Origin: Hamiltosporidium tvaerminnensis
Lineage: Eukaryota > Microsporidia > Dubosqiidae
Length of the DNA: 64,000 nucleotides
Assembly (NCBI GenBank): GCA_022605425.2
Contig: CM061249.1
Coordinates: 992,001-1,056,000, forward strand
Direction: 5' to 3'
This document shows positions 28,509 through 39,040 of this stretch, piece after piece. The notes beneath the pieces are model-generated. The model had not been told where the DNA came from. It ran no database searches and saw only the letters and a program-made list of their open reading frames with translations. Position 1 is the first letter of the stretch. Each line of letters begins with the position of its first letter. A program made the position numbers and the translations under genes.

Positions 28509-29247
28509 ATGAAGAAAGTTTCTGTACAGTTTTACAATAGTTTTTATTTTTAATGATTTATATCAGTTTTTGTTTTGGCATAGGGATGTACGATTGTGGA
28601 TGTTATGGAGTATGTGCCCATTGCAAACCATGTTATAGTAACCCATCTTTAAAGAAATCGAAACGCAAAAAAATTTCTTCTGTCAGAGCTGTGATGGTCC
28701 GTTAAAATCATCTCCTAAGAAGAAATCTGTAAAATTTAATATTATTACACCACAAGATATCAAAAGAGAGGCATGTACAGGTGTACATAAATCGACTAAT
28801 GGTTCAGAACACGGTATTTGCAATCAAACAAAAAATGAACAAAACCTAATAACTTTAAGCAAATTAAATGAGGGAAATATATGTATTCATATGAACCTTG
28901 CGGGTTTCGGCGGCAAACAACGAAAAAAAGTACCTAAACAAAAGAAGAAAGAGAGAATTCCTCAAGAGTCTGAATCAGAATCCAAGGAGGAAGAGGAAGA
29001 AGATCAAGAAGAGGTGGAAGATCAAGAAGAGGAGGAAGATCAAGAAGAGGAGGAAAAGGAAGAAAATGGTGGTTAAGAACAAAAGAAGGAGAGTGAAGAA
29101 CAAAGTGTAACTACTGTTCATCAAACGTTTCAAGCATCAAAGACAATAAGTAATGTAGGAGAATCTCCATCTACTACCGAGGCACAGATAAGTTCAAGTT
29201 CAGGCTCAAGCTTGATTTCAGTTCCCCCGACTCCGCCGATCAATTGA
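28509..29247 (+). pseudogene. Broken secreted Cys-rich family member, copy 2
   Basis: The start (MKKVSVQF) is nearly identical to copy 1 but stops after 14 codons. In another frame, from an ATG at 28,553, the sequence reads a hydrophobic start and a Cys-rich block (DCGCYGVCAHCKPC). An A7 run at 28,667-28,673 marks a frame change, after which CQSCDGP, an HKS motif, GNICIHMN and a long Glu-rich region follow. A TAA ends the open frame at 29,076, yet the same frame stays open for 57 further codons of Ser/Thr/Pro-rich sequence ending PPTPPIN. I read this as a secreted protein with a Cys-rich head and a charged tail, broken by at least one indel early, probably one at the A7 run, and one nonsense codon. 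Sequencing error at the A7 run is possible. The function is unknown. Confidence 0.65.
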
Positions 29248-29249
29248 TA

Positions 29250-31115
29250 CAGGGGCTGGTAAATATTAAAAAAAAAATCCAATATATGTCCTTTAGTTTA
29301 GGTCGTTGAATCGTTTTTTTGTTTATAATTACGTGGGCCAATGGGTAAAGACAATTTGTTGAACATTTGTAATATATTACTTTATCTTATTTATTATTAT
29401 TTACAAGAATTCATTGGAATAAAATTCAAAGAAAAATAAATGTTATTTAAAATTGATTGCTATTTTAGGTAAAGCGGTAATTTGCAAATATTGATCTGAA
29501 GTTGCTTAAATATCAGAGACATTATATTTTGATATTTAAACTGTAAATATGTTTATTGAATCTGATTAAATACATAAAGTCCTTAATATACTATAGAATT
29601 TTAAGAGCTAACTGCAAAAAAATTAAATAAATTTATTAATTTTAACTATAATTATTGAGCTAATAATTTGCATAGTTCGGTAAGATTTATGAGTTAGTAT
29701 AATATTTTAAACTTGTAAATAAAACATTTACACATAATTAAATAAACATGAAGTATAGATAATGCGAAAACAATAAAAAAAATAAATATTGGGGCTAATG
29801 CGAGAAATTAATTGACCTTATAGTGTAAATATTTGTCATTTTCATTTTCTTTAACATAATTATTTAATTTTTCTATTTCTTTTTATTTAAATTTAAAATT
29901 AAAATTAAAATTAAAATATCATACCTTATATGGGAAATGAATAAATACTATTTAAGCGAGACGCGAAAATACTTTCATTGATAATCTTTTTATGTCATTT
30001 TGCGTGGCAAATCTAACAAATATTATTTATATGGTTTTTATCGTGTCAGACAAGTTTTAACACGATAAGGATTAAAAAAATGTTTTTTTTTAGATTTTTT
30101 TAGAAATCTTTGATAGCTTAAATATGTTTTAAATAAATGAGCCTTTAAACAAAAGTTCAAACATGCCTTTTTGTATGCAGTAACACCACTAGCCGATGTA
30201 ATTTTGTTGTAAAAAATATATAACATTTGCATCATGTCAAGTCCATATTGATAAATCTAAAAGGACATCCGAGGCACTGGATTTATTGTCCACACTAGCC
30301 TATTCGCTCTTTATATACTGTTTATTGCGGCATTTATCGTTTGATACTCTATATAAGAAATATGGGTAAAATGACTCTCACAAATACTTTAATAACCTCA
30401 AAAACTTAGGGTGTATAAGTACCAGATTTAATTTTTTTTTTGACAGTTTAAATAAGGTTTACTATTCTATATTTTTTTATTGCTTACATGTTGTTTCTGA
30501 AAGTAATATTTCTTTTTTCCATATAAAACTGGGTTTAAAATCAATCAATCTTTTTCGTAATCTTCTAAAATTAGTCTTTCCAAAATCACTAAATTTAGTT
30601 TGTTTGCTGGTGTCAAATAAATAAGATAAATTATTTTATTTTTGTAAAGTTTTAGCCTTGATTTAAACTCCAGGCAAATTTGTCTATTTTATCAGATAAT
30701 TGCATTTTTTTCTGTCGAATAAACTTATTCTGATTTCTCCTGAAATTCGCAATCTGCACGATTCCTTTGTACTTGAAATTTTTTTTTCAAGAAATATAGT
30801 ACATATGCAAATTATTAATTGTCAACCCATGTTTTAAAAAAAAGATGGAGAATAAATTTAAGTAAATAAATTTTTTTGTGTAAACTTCCATATAATGAGG
30901 AGCACGGTGGTTTTTGTTTATATTCTTGTTTTTGAGGAGAATAAATATATTGTATTTTTAACGGTAAAAATTTTTATCAAAATGGAATTGATTGTGACAA
31001 ATTTGGGATTAGAAAACATAAATATCTGTAAAATTCCAAGAAATTTACAATTCAATATGCAGCGCTATCGGAAAAAAAAGTTTTTAAAACGAACAGGTGA
31101 TATAGATTGAAAACA
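29250..31115. other. Intergenic with traces of the duplicated 3' flank
   Basis: About 29,345-29,440 retains blocks shared with the flanks of the other two family members, such as TTGAACATTTGTAAT and a block near GAATTCATTGGAATAAAA. A short (TTAAAA)n run lies at about 29,890-29,917. The rest shows no supported gene. Confidence 0.5.
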
Positions 31116-31119
31116 ATAA

Positions 31120-32330
31120 GGTATATATGTTAAACTTTCCATTAAAGAGGTTATAGCGGATGGTGATGCAGAAATGCAACCTAATGTTTTTGCTTCTGTA
31201 CATGTCCTAGTTATATAAGGTATAAAAACAATGCACTAGTAGATCATAAGAAAATACTGCGGACTTAAGCGAGAGAGAACGGAACCTTTCGTTAAAACAT
31301 GCCAAGATTGCTTATATTATCAACTTTTGAAGTGAAATGATGCAATTTAGATGATAGCTGCAAATTATCCATAAGAATGAATTCAGATAGATCTAGTTGT
31401 TATGCAGAAATATTCAACTGATAACGACGGCTTGGAATGATCTTAACATTTTGAAGTTACCCTATAAGTTTTTTTAGGGTACCCTTATAAACAAATTCAG
31501 TAGCCGGTTTTGCAAACAGGCTTGAAATTCTTATTTTACTTGAAGGTGCGCCTAGTATTCTACAAACAGATAATAAAATAGTTTGTACACGGACGAAACA
31601 AACAAATATATGTTGATAAAAACATTTCTTACAATAGGGGAATAACAATGCACCTATAGATCAAGGCCAAACTGGGAGATGCAACTAGAAAATTTAACGC
31701 AGGGTTGGTATAAATTTGGGAACATCGTGCCAAAAAAGATTGATGCATTTATATAAGAAACTCGTACATAGCTACAATCTAATCTCGAATGGGGCAAAAA
31801 ACCGACCTCGATGGGACCATTTGGAGGTCTTATAGCCAAAAATGCAGTGAAATACGAATAAAACGCAATAAATGAAGAATATTCTAAAGATTTGAATTAA
31901 AAGAATATCTCGACTATACAGTTCTTAAGATAGAAATATCATGTGATGAAGATATAATGGCTGTTGAGAAATAAGTATTGAAAAAAACCATATGTTTCTA
32001 ATTGTTTTGCTTAAATATCGAGACAAATATGTTGCTCGTATGAAAAATCATGCGGATGTTCACACCTGTCGCTTGAAATTTAATTTTGGTGGTGGATGCG
32101 ACTAAGGAGAAATTACGATTCCAATCAAAGACTCAAAAAAAGAAAATATGCTTCTAATGGTTTTACTTAAATATCGAGAAAAATATGTTGTTTGTATGAA
32201 AAATTATGCGGATGCTCATACCTGTCGCTTAAAATTTAATTTTGGTGGTGGATGCGACTAAACAGAAATTACGATTCGAATCAAAAGACAAAAAAAACAA
32301 AGTGACTGGCTTCTTTCGGGAAAAGCTTTG
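31120..32330 (+). mobile_element. Decayed retroviral-type integrase (LTR-retrotransposon remnant)
   Basis: Pieces of an rve-type integrase appear in order on the plus strand across shifting frames. VKTCQDCLYY (31,291) resembles the end of the HHCC zinc finger. IDLVVMQKYS (31,387) matches the region of the first catalytic Asp. EGAPSILQTDN (31,542) matches the second catalytic Asp motif. DQGQTGRCN (about 31,659) matches the region of the catalytic Glu, with Gly (GGG) where Glu is expected. PTSMGPFGGL (about 31,801) matches the conserved SP-F segment after the core. A C-terminal segment is duplicated in tandem (31,989-32,300). Stops and frameshifts interrupt it throughout. A Ty3/gypsy-like source is likely, but no reverse transcriptase or LTR was found. 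Confidence 0.65.
31989..32300 (+). repeat. 157-bp tandem duplication in the integrase remnant
   Basis: Two adjacent copies start at 31,989 and 32,146. Each contains CTTAAATATCGAGA, TGCGGATG, ACCTGTCGCTT and TTTGGTGGTGGATGCGACTAA. Both carry the same TAA in the same frame, so either the stop predates the duplication or this frame was never translated at that point. The encoded LLKYR.KYV pattern suits an integrase C-terminal region. Confidence 0.85.
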
Positions 32331-32691
32331 GAATTTTCTTGATAGAGGTGATAAGGATAGCTTTTAATAGGATGTGATGGTATTCAGAAAATTGTTGGCA
32401 AAATCGTAGAAGAAATATTATTCTGATTAATTATCTCATCTTGGCAAAAACATGAATGATTAAAACTGTTCTTTTGCACATATACGGTTTATATCTATTG
32501 CAGTAATATTTTTCTATGTTTTGTTTTAGTCAACTTCTTAATTCTTGTTTTTCTAGTAATTTCTATTCCTTAAAACAAAACGAAAATGAAAACATATTAA
32601 AAGATGAAGAAAGGGCTTAAAAAATAATCAGAATGAATAAATGAATTATTTTATTTAATAAAATTTTGCGTTAAGATATTTTTTGCCATTT

Positions 32692-33909
32692 TTATATGTT
32701 TTCTTCTATCTCTTTAACCACTTCTGTCTCTTCTTCCAAATCCGACTCTTCATTTATGTTATTGGTCGGTTCCTCTAAAGTGGTTCCTCCTTGTGAAATA
32801 AGGGGTGCTTTATTTTTCGGTTTAAAATTTTTTGCACCATCTTCCTCTCTCTTCTCTTCTTTTAAAGAGGGTGTTGGCTCCTAGTGCATCTCTGCTCCCA
32901 TAATAACACCCATTGACGCTCTCTCCCAGCTCTCTCCGGCATTTAGTCCTGACTCAAGTCCTCTTCGTCGATCAAAGGAAATTGTTTAAACTGTCTTCTT
33001 AAGTATTATAGACTGAATGTTTGCCTCTACATTCATGGGTATTTGTAGTCTTTTAAGATGAGATTTATGGTATTTTGTCACAATACCGTCCTAGGTCATC
33101 ACATAAGGGATTATCTCAACACTACACTTATAAATAAGACCCAACTCATTGGCTAGCAGGTCATACTGCCTAAGTTTTTCAGTTTCAACTATTTGAAGTG
33201 AATCTTGGGAAGTGATTCCTACTTCAATGAGTGTTATCTTATTCTTCTTCTGATCTAAAATAAATATGTCGGGTCTGTTATTCCGAATTTTAACATCAGT
33301 TTTTATTCTGGTGTCCACTCTTATCCTTGCATACTCATTATCAAGAATTTCCTGAACTGAGTGACTCGTAATTCGTTTTGAAGCCTTAAACTTATATCTA
33401 TTTAGGAGAAGTAAGTGTATGCATCTTACCACTTCATTATGCGATCTGCTGTAGTCATAGCCTAGCATTTTTTCACATCGAGTTGCTAGATGATCTACAG
33501 TCTTACCAGACTTCCCGCAATGTTGACACACACCATCTGCTCCCCAGAATACATTTCTATCCTGGATATAGCAGAACACAGCTTCATTTCGTGGCCTAAT
33601 ATTTCCTCTCTTTAGCCATCTTGAAGAGTCACTAACACTCACAAGCTCATTTTTCCTTGCATTATATAACTTTGAATGGAGTTTTCGTTTTTCTATTTCG
33701 TTATATAGTTTTGCAAGTTGAGCTTCTTCTAAACTTTTCTTAGTGACTTCTTCTACCAACCTGTACTTTACTTTTAAGAAGCCTTTTATTAGTGCAAGAT
33801 GGGTTTTATTATTATTCTCCACCTTGAGGATTGCTGCTCGTCTAGTTGATATTGCTTTACTTTTTTCCAGACAATCCAAGAGTTGCAGAAGCATATGTTC
33901 GCTTCGCAA
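32692..33909 (-). pseudogene. CCHC knuckle, restriction-like endonuclease and acidic tail
   Basis: This continues in frame from the RT part after the TAG at 33,910. It shows a C-x2-C-x8-H-x4-C knuckle (CQHCGKSGKTVDHLATRC) followed by the PD-(D/E)xK-like endonuclease core RNNRPDIFILD...ITLIEVG. A TAG at 33,091-33,093 replaces a TGG that is kept in the 62-kb fragment. The frame continues through TAA (32,986-32,988) and TAG (32,881-32,883) into a Glu-rich C-terminus ending VKEIEENI. The tail beyond the endonuclease is about 130 residues and its end is acidic; I do not know a role for it. Confidence 0.85.
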
Positions 33910-35332
33910 CTAAACACTATGTAGGCCTCTTCCAAGTTCTGTTCTAGGATGATAAAAACGCTCTTTACATCCTGGGCGGAGATGTATCTTATTCTTCACA
34001 AAAACCGCACGCACTGCATCATCTAACTTAGAGAAGTCAGCCGGTTCAAGTCGAAGTACTCCTATGTGGTAGTTGATTAACGATATCGCATGGTGCTCGA
34101 TTGCAGAAAATAAATTTTTTGCGTTTAATCTAGTGTGACAAAGTCTTTCAACTCTTGCTATCAGTTGTCTTTGTACTTCTTTAAATGAGCTACGTGTTGG
34201 GATTCCTCTGCTATCTTCTATTATTCCTAAATATTTGTAAACACTAACACCTTCTAGAAGAGTAGCAGTATCTTCACAACACGTATCATTTGTGGCTGAC
34301 TTCTCTTTGTTAATCTCTAAGCCAATACCCTCTAAAAATTTATTTGCCTCGCCTGTCATAGCACTCAATGTGGAGCTGTCTTTTGCAAGGAGCTTAAGAT
34401 CATCAATAAACAAGAGATGATTAGTAGAGTGGGATTCTGCATCTGTTTGTACTGTCACTTTTGTGTATTTTTCATTAAGCTTTCGGCTTAATGGATCCAT
34501 ACACAACACAAATAACAAAGGTGACAAACTATCTCCTTGCAGAATTCCTCTATCAATCTTCTTGCTCATGATTTTTTCAGGCCCTACTGATATATCAATT
34601 TTCCATTTTGATAATATTACTTTAATAAATTTCAGGATCCAATCAGGTAAATTAAGGTTTTACAATGCATTGAGTTAAATATGCATGATCTATTGAATCA
34701 TTAGCTTTTTCAAAATCAATCCATGTTGCTTAAAGATTGTTTCCATACTCTTTTTTTATGGCAATATTAAGTATAGCCTGCTCTTTCGCTTCCTGCACAC
34801 CTCTAACTGCTCCCGACTGGTTCTCTGCAAGCAACTATCGCCTTTCCACTTCAAGTTGTACGACCTTCGTTACACACTTTGTCGTTAACTTATAGAGGTT
34901 GGACATATAAGTGATTGGCCTGTAGTCAGAGCCTCTTTGTGGAATTCCTTTTGGTATTAAATACGTAAGCCCGCAGTAAAACCAATCAGCTTGTGGTGTT
35001 CCTTCTAAACATATAACCTTCCTAATATCATAATTATGTTTGTGAAGAGTTGTAAGTTTCTTAATGAAAAAATTGTAAATACCATCAATTCCAGCAGCTT
35101 TCCAATTGGGAAGCCAATTAATGATATTTACAAATTCATCAAGTGAAGGAAACGTGGTCGGATGATTATCTGATACAAATCGAATAAAATAATCATCGTA
35201 CGTGACTGTGTTTTCATTTTTATTCCACATTGTAGACCGAAAACTTACAATTTCATCACGACTAACCACGTGCTCTAATTCCACACGCTCAGATAATCCA
35301 CAGTAAAATCGACCTCGGAAAAGCTCAAACAT
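33910..35332 (-). pseudogene. Reverse transcriptase domain of the retrotransposon
   Basis: The RT core is recognised by ENQSGAVRGVQ (before the fingers), ATWIDFEKANDS (motif A, first catalytic Asp), GILQGDSLSPLLFVLCMDP (motif B) and LLFIDDLKLLA (motif C, the Asp pair). It is interrupted by TAG at 34,835-34,837 (where Gln would fit), TAA at 34,730-34,732, a one-base frameshift near 34,660 and TAG at 33,910-33,912. Motif A has Asn where the family usually has Tyr (KAYDS). The role in an intact element would be target-primed reverse transcription of its own RNA. Confidence 0.85.
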
Positions 35333-35584
35333 AAGATTCTCTTTTCAGAATTTCTTCCTACTTTCATGCATCGTAATTTTTTTCTCGTAAACATTCAAAG
35401 ACTCATTCTTCTTAACTAAAGCCTCAGAAAGATTCGTTACACTGCTCAAGTTTAAATTAAACTCTCGAATGATTTTCTTAAGGCTCTTCGTTTCCGAAGT
35501 GGAGAGCTTTTCCTGCTTACGAGCCTTCTCGAGAAGATCTTTGGAAAGTACTAACTTGGAAATTTTACTTTCTAGGTTTTCTTT

Positions 35585-36439
35585 TTAAGCGGATCTAGGC
35601 CTCTCTTTACGTGTTGCCTCGTCATAGCATACCTGGGCTGCCTGTATTATCCGTGCCACTGTAGTAATCGTCATCGGCACATAAGAATCAGCATACTCAC
35701 CGATAATTCGATTAATAAGGTCTAAAACTTTACTGTCAACCAATTCACTTAGAAGCTTTCGAGTTCGGACAACCCCTTTTCCAATTTCCTTCTCCGAGAT
35801 TTCGTTGATTTTACTCAAAAATTTATCTCCCAGGTTTATGTATTCCGTGGTGTCAGTCAGGGTGCATGGCTCAGTGAGACAAGTGGCGATTCTACGTCGC
35901 TCTCCATTCTCTTCTTGCCTTATTTCCCTTTCTGCCTCATTTTGTGCGAGTTTTTTAAACGCATCGATATCTAGTGTGCAGCCAAATTTCTCATTATAGT
36001 ACCTCAGAGTAGCGGGCCAGCCATTTCTGGGCATTCTCTCAAACCTCTTTTGCACTGCTAGAATAGCATATCTAGGCCATTCCTGCTCTACGACTATGAC
36101 AGAGTCAAGTATTGAGTGCAATACCATCAGTCGATTTTCTTCTAGAATGGCATCTGTATTGAGGTTTGTCATGCCGTTGACTGGTCCACAAGCAGTGGTA
36201 TCGGTACCAGAAGACGAGGGTATGGTGTCAACCAATCAGACTGGAATAGTCTGGCAACTACTGCTTGATAGTTGGTGGGTGGTGTTATAGAAGGTCGGTG
36301 GAGATGGAAGTCTCTCGGATAACATTGCTACATCCACATCACACATCAAAATCTCTCATGCGCTGTTCTCCAAGTTGTTTACAGCCTTTATTTTTTCATT
36401 TTTTATATTTTCGCTGTCTACTTTTTTCCTTCTACCCAT
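35585..36439 (-). pseudogene. N-terminal region of the retrotransposon protein
   Basis: From the ATG at 36,439 (MGRRKKVDS) the frame runs to the TAA at 35,585-35,587 and crosses two TGA codons (36,356-36,358 and 36,236-36,238). At the second site the 60.6-kb copy has TGG, so it is a Trp-to-stop change. The segment rich in basic and aromatic residues (WPRYAILAVQKRFERMP...GWPATLRYYNEKFG) sits where R2-type elements carry DNA-binding zinc-finger and Myb-like domains. No zinc-finger spacing was seen. After the TAA the frame stays open as a Lys/Glu-rich linker until a TGA at 35,345-35,347. Confidence 0.75.
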
Positions 36440-36595
36440 AATAAATGTATTATTAATATAAAATTGCTATAATATAATATTTTTAAATCTTTCTTTGAAT
36501 TTTTTTTAACATATGGATGCAGAATGAATTCGACATTATTTCTCTTTGATACTTTGATCAAAATTAAATGGAACAAAAACTGGTATATATTATAT

Positions 36596-36895
36596 AATTT
36601 CGCAGCCCGTAATACCCCCCTCCTATTTTTGTTTTTAATGCATCTGTAGCCTCATTTTTTCCCCACTATGTCGGGTGCAGAATTGGCTTGGAGTATTCTT
36701 TCTTGTCGTAAGAGGTGACCAAAAGGGACTGGTCCTCTAGGTTGACATAGGGCAATAACACAGCTTTTACAAACCACGTTGTTACGAAACCCAAAGAAGT
36801 AAAAGAACCCACTGGGAAGGGACCGGTTGGCGGTATTACCGAGGGCGACTAAGGCTCGTACTGAGCTGTACTGCCGAGGATGATGAATCAAATCG
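36596..36895 (-). repeat. Interspersed repeat module A, copy 2
   Basis: On the minus strand it reads through the same blocks as the 17-kb copy: CAGTGGGTTC, TTTGGGTTTCGTAAC, CGTGGTTT, GGACCAGTCCCTTTTGGTC and AATTCTGC. It then adds a tail with GGAGGGGGGTATT. It lies directly upstream of the retrotransposon ORF in the same orientation. The 79-residue open frame across it is not conserved in frame with the other copies. Confidence 0.75.
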
Positions 36896-36899
36896 AATG

Positions 36900-39018
36900 T
36901 AAAAACATTTTGACTAAATTCATTATTTTTTTTATATTTTAGTAAAATAAATGGTTTAATGCTTTTTGTTTTTGATTTACCATTAATTCCTCTAAACCAA
37001 AGAGAATTTAAAACTTAATTAAATCAAAATTTATTCTTGGAAAAAGCTTGAAACTAGTTTCGTTAGGAAAGCTAAATCTCATGATATTCATCTAAAATTT
37101 GTTTTAAGTTTATGATAAAAAAATTCTTTGTTTATTGTCTTTTTGACAGACCTATATTTCGCTTTTAAGTACTCGCTATTTATCGACTACATATTATTAG
37201 CGGCTATGTTAAACATTCATCATACATAATTTTCCAAAGGAACCTTTGAATACTAATTGTGTAAATTAAGCAAATGAATATATATGACCATACCGTGTTT
37301 GCATTTTCTGCTAAATTTATGACATTTGAAGCTTATAAAAGCATCAGATTCTCTATTTTTCCGTCAAAAAAATTGGCACAATTTTATTTGTTTGCAATAA
37401 ATTAAGATGCTTTGATATATTAAGAATGTATATTTTTTGCGGAAGGAAATAAAAAATACTGATTTGGCATATTTGTTATTCATTGTATTTATTTCTTCAA
37501 CTAACTTGCAGGGAGATTTTAGTTGAGCCATAAAATAAAAATTTAAATCATTTAATTCTAATTACGATAATAGGGTTTTCCTGACTTAATTAAAAAAAAA
37601 ATTTCTTAATTCTGGCCAGATAAAGAAATACTTTCTTGGCTGAATAAATTAAAAAAATTATATGTTTCTTGTTACCTTTTAATATAGACTTTCTTCTCTT
37701 GTGTGATACTTCTATAAACTATACAGGAGAAGGGAAAATTCGAAATATTTTATTTTAAATCTCAAAAAATTGTGTCCGGCATCGTTTTATTTTAATTTCA
37801 TGCATTATTATATAAATGCACTTTACAGTAAAAATAATTAACAGTGGATATAATATTCAAATTGTGTTGTTCTAAACATTTTTTTGATTTGTTTTGTTGT
37901 AGATTTAAATATTCATTGCAATAACGAAAATATGAACCAAGGTTTATAGATTTGATCATGAAAATTTGGTATATTTAAGTATAATACTATATTTGAAATC
38001 TATTAATATTTTATTTAAATTAAATGTTATTTTCAGCGAGTATAGAAGATTAAACTCTTATCTGTCCTCTAGTATTGCAATATTTATTTGTTTGTTTGCG
38101 CACTTATGCCTTTTTAAACATCTTTAATGCTGTCGGGGAGGCGGGTAAATTTGCTATAATAACATGTGTTCTTGGTTGTTTCATCAATTCTATTGTTATG
38201 TAAAGCATTTTTTTTAACAAATTTAAACTGTTTCAGTTTTATCAAGATTTTCTATCGTCAATAAATTAGTTTTGGCAAAATTACGGATTGAAAGTAAATG
38301 ATTCATGATTAAGATTTGATCACATTAGAAGATTAATTTCTTTAAAAAAAATTCGAGGCAATAAACAAAAAACTTGCATCTATTATTCTTTTATAAACAA
38401 ATAGATTTTTTTAATCCTACGATTTGTGATAGTATGAAGAAATATTATTTAATATATAGGTTTTATGAAGTCGATTATTTTTATTTTCATACCTGTAGCT
38501 TGAAATATTTAATTTGAATATTAAACTTGCCTTTTTGCTACAAAGTTATTAACTCTTCAAATTTAATTTGGATTAAAAGTGTAATTTGTTTTCTTGTCGC
38601 GAAATATAATAGAATATAACCGGTTGGTAAATATAGTTTGAATTTATATCTTTAAATTGGTTTATGGAATTTATTAACTATAAAATTTAATGAAATTCAA
38701 ATGAGATTTGAAATTCTCATAAAATTTGTCATTTGCTTTAAATAAAAGTTAATTGCGCGGCCATAAATTTCTAAATAATCTTTTGTTTTTGAATTTGTTT
38801 TGAGGACAAATAATATATAATTTATTCTTCAAAATTAATTTTTAATAAAAGGTGTTCTGTTTAGACTTTCAATAAACTAAATTTTAAGGATAACAGGGAA
38901 TTTAAAACAAATAATTCATTAAAATTAATTTGCCATAAATATTTGTAATCAAAATTATGTCTAGATTATATGTTTTACCAAGCCGAATTAAAATTATTCT
39001 AAGTTTATATTAAACTTG
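36900..39018. other. Intergenic, nothing recognised
   Basis: AT-rich sequence with no gene I can support. The final 150 bases share scattered blocks (AATTAATTTGC, a TAAAATTATT-like run) with the upstream flank of the 28-kb family member. Confidence 0.5.
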
Positions 39019-39022
39019 AAAG

Positions 39023-39030
39023 TATAAATA
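39023..39030 (+). promoter_or_regulatory. TATAAATA box of the intact Cys-rich gene
   Basis: AAAGTATAAATA ends 10 nt before the ATG at 39,041. It is identical to the boxes at 20,249 and 28,482. The C-run motif found before the housekeeping genes is missing, so this family may use a different promoter class. Confidence 0.6.
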
Positions 39031-39040
39031 CAGAAGAAAA

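Larger units (their letters stand above)
32650..36440 (-). mobile_element. Near-full-length, inactivated RLE non-LTR retrotransposon, copy 1
   Basis: This is a single-ORF non-LTR retrotransposon of the R2/CRE-like type, in which the reverse transcriptase is followed by a CCHC knuckle and a restriction-like endonuclease. The frame can be followed from an ATG at 36,439 to a TAA at 32,692-32,694. It carries ten in-frame stops (at 36,358, 36,238, 35,587, 35,347, 34,837, 34,732, 33,912, 33,093, 32,988 and 32,883) and one frameshift near 34,660. No poly-A or LTR is visible. The 3' UTR contains TTAACGCAAAATTTTATT, also recognisable at the 3' end of the 22-kb copy. It is dead as it stands. Module A lies about 160 bp upstream of the ATG in the same orientation and could be its 5' UTR. 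Confidence 0.9.

Noticed and set aside
30895-31110. 71-residue open frame before the integrase remnant
   Set aside because: It has no recognisable domain and no C-run; it could be a worn part of the same element, but nothing supports it as a gene.
36652-36891. 79-residue minus-strand open frame
   Set aside because: It lies in module A and its frame is not kept in the 17-kb or 52-kb copies, although short encoded stretches look alike because the DNA is alike.
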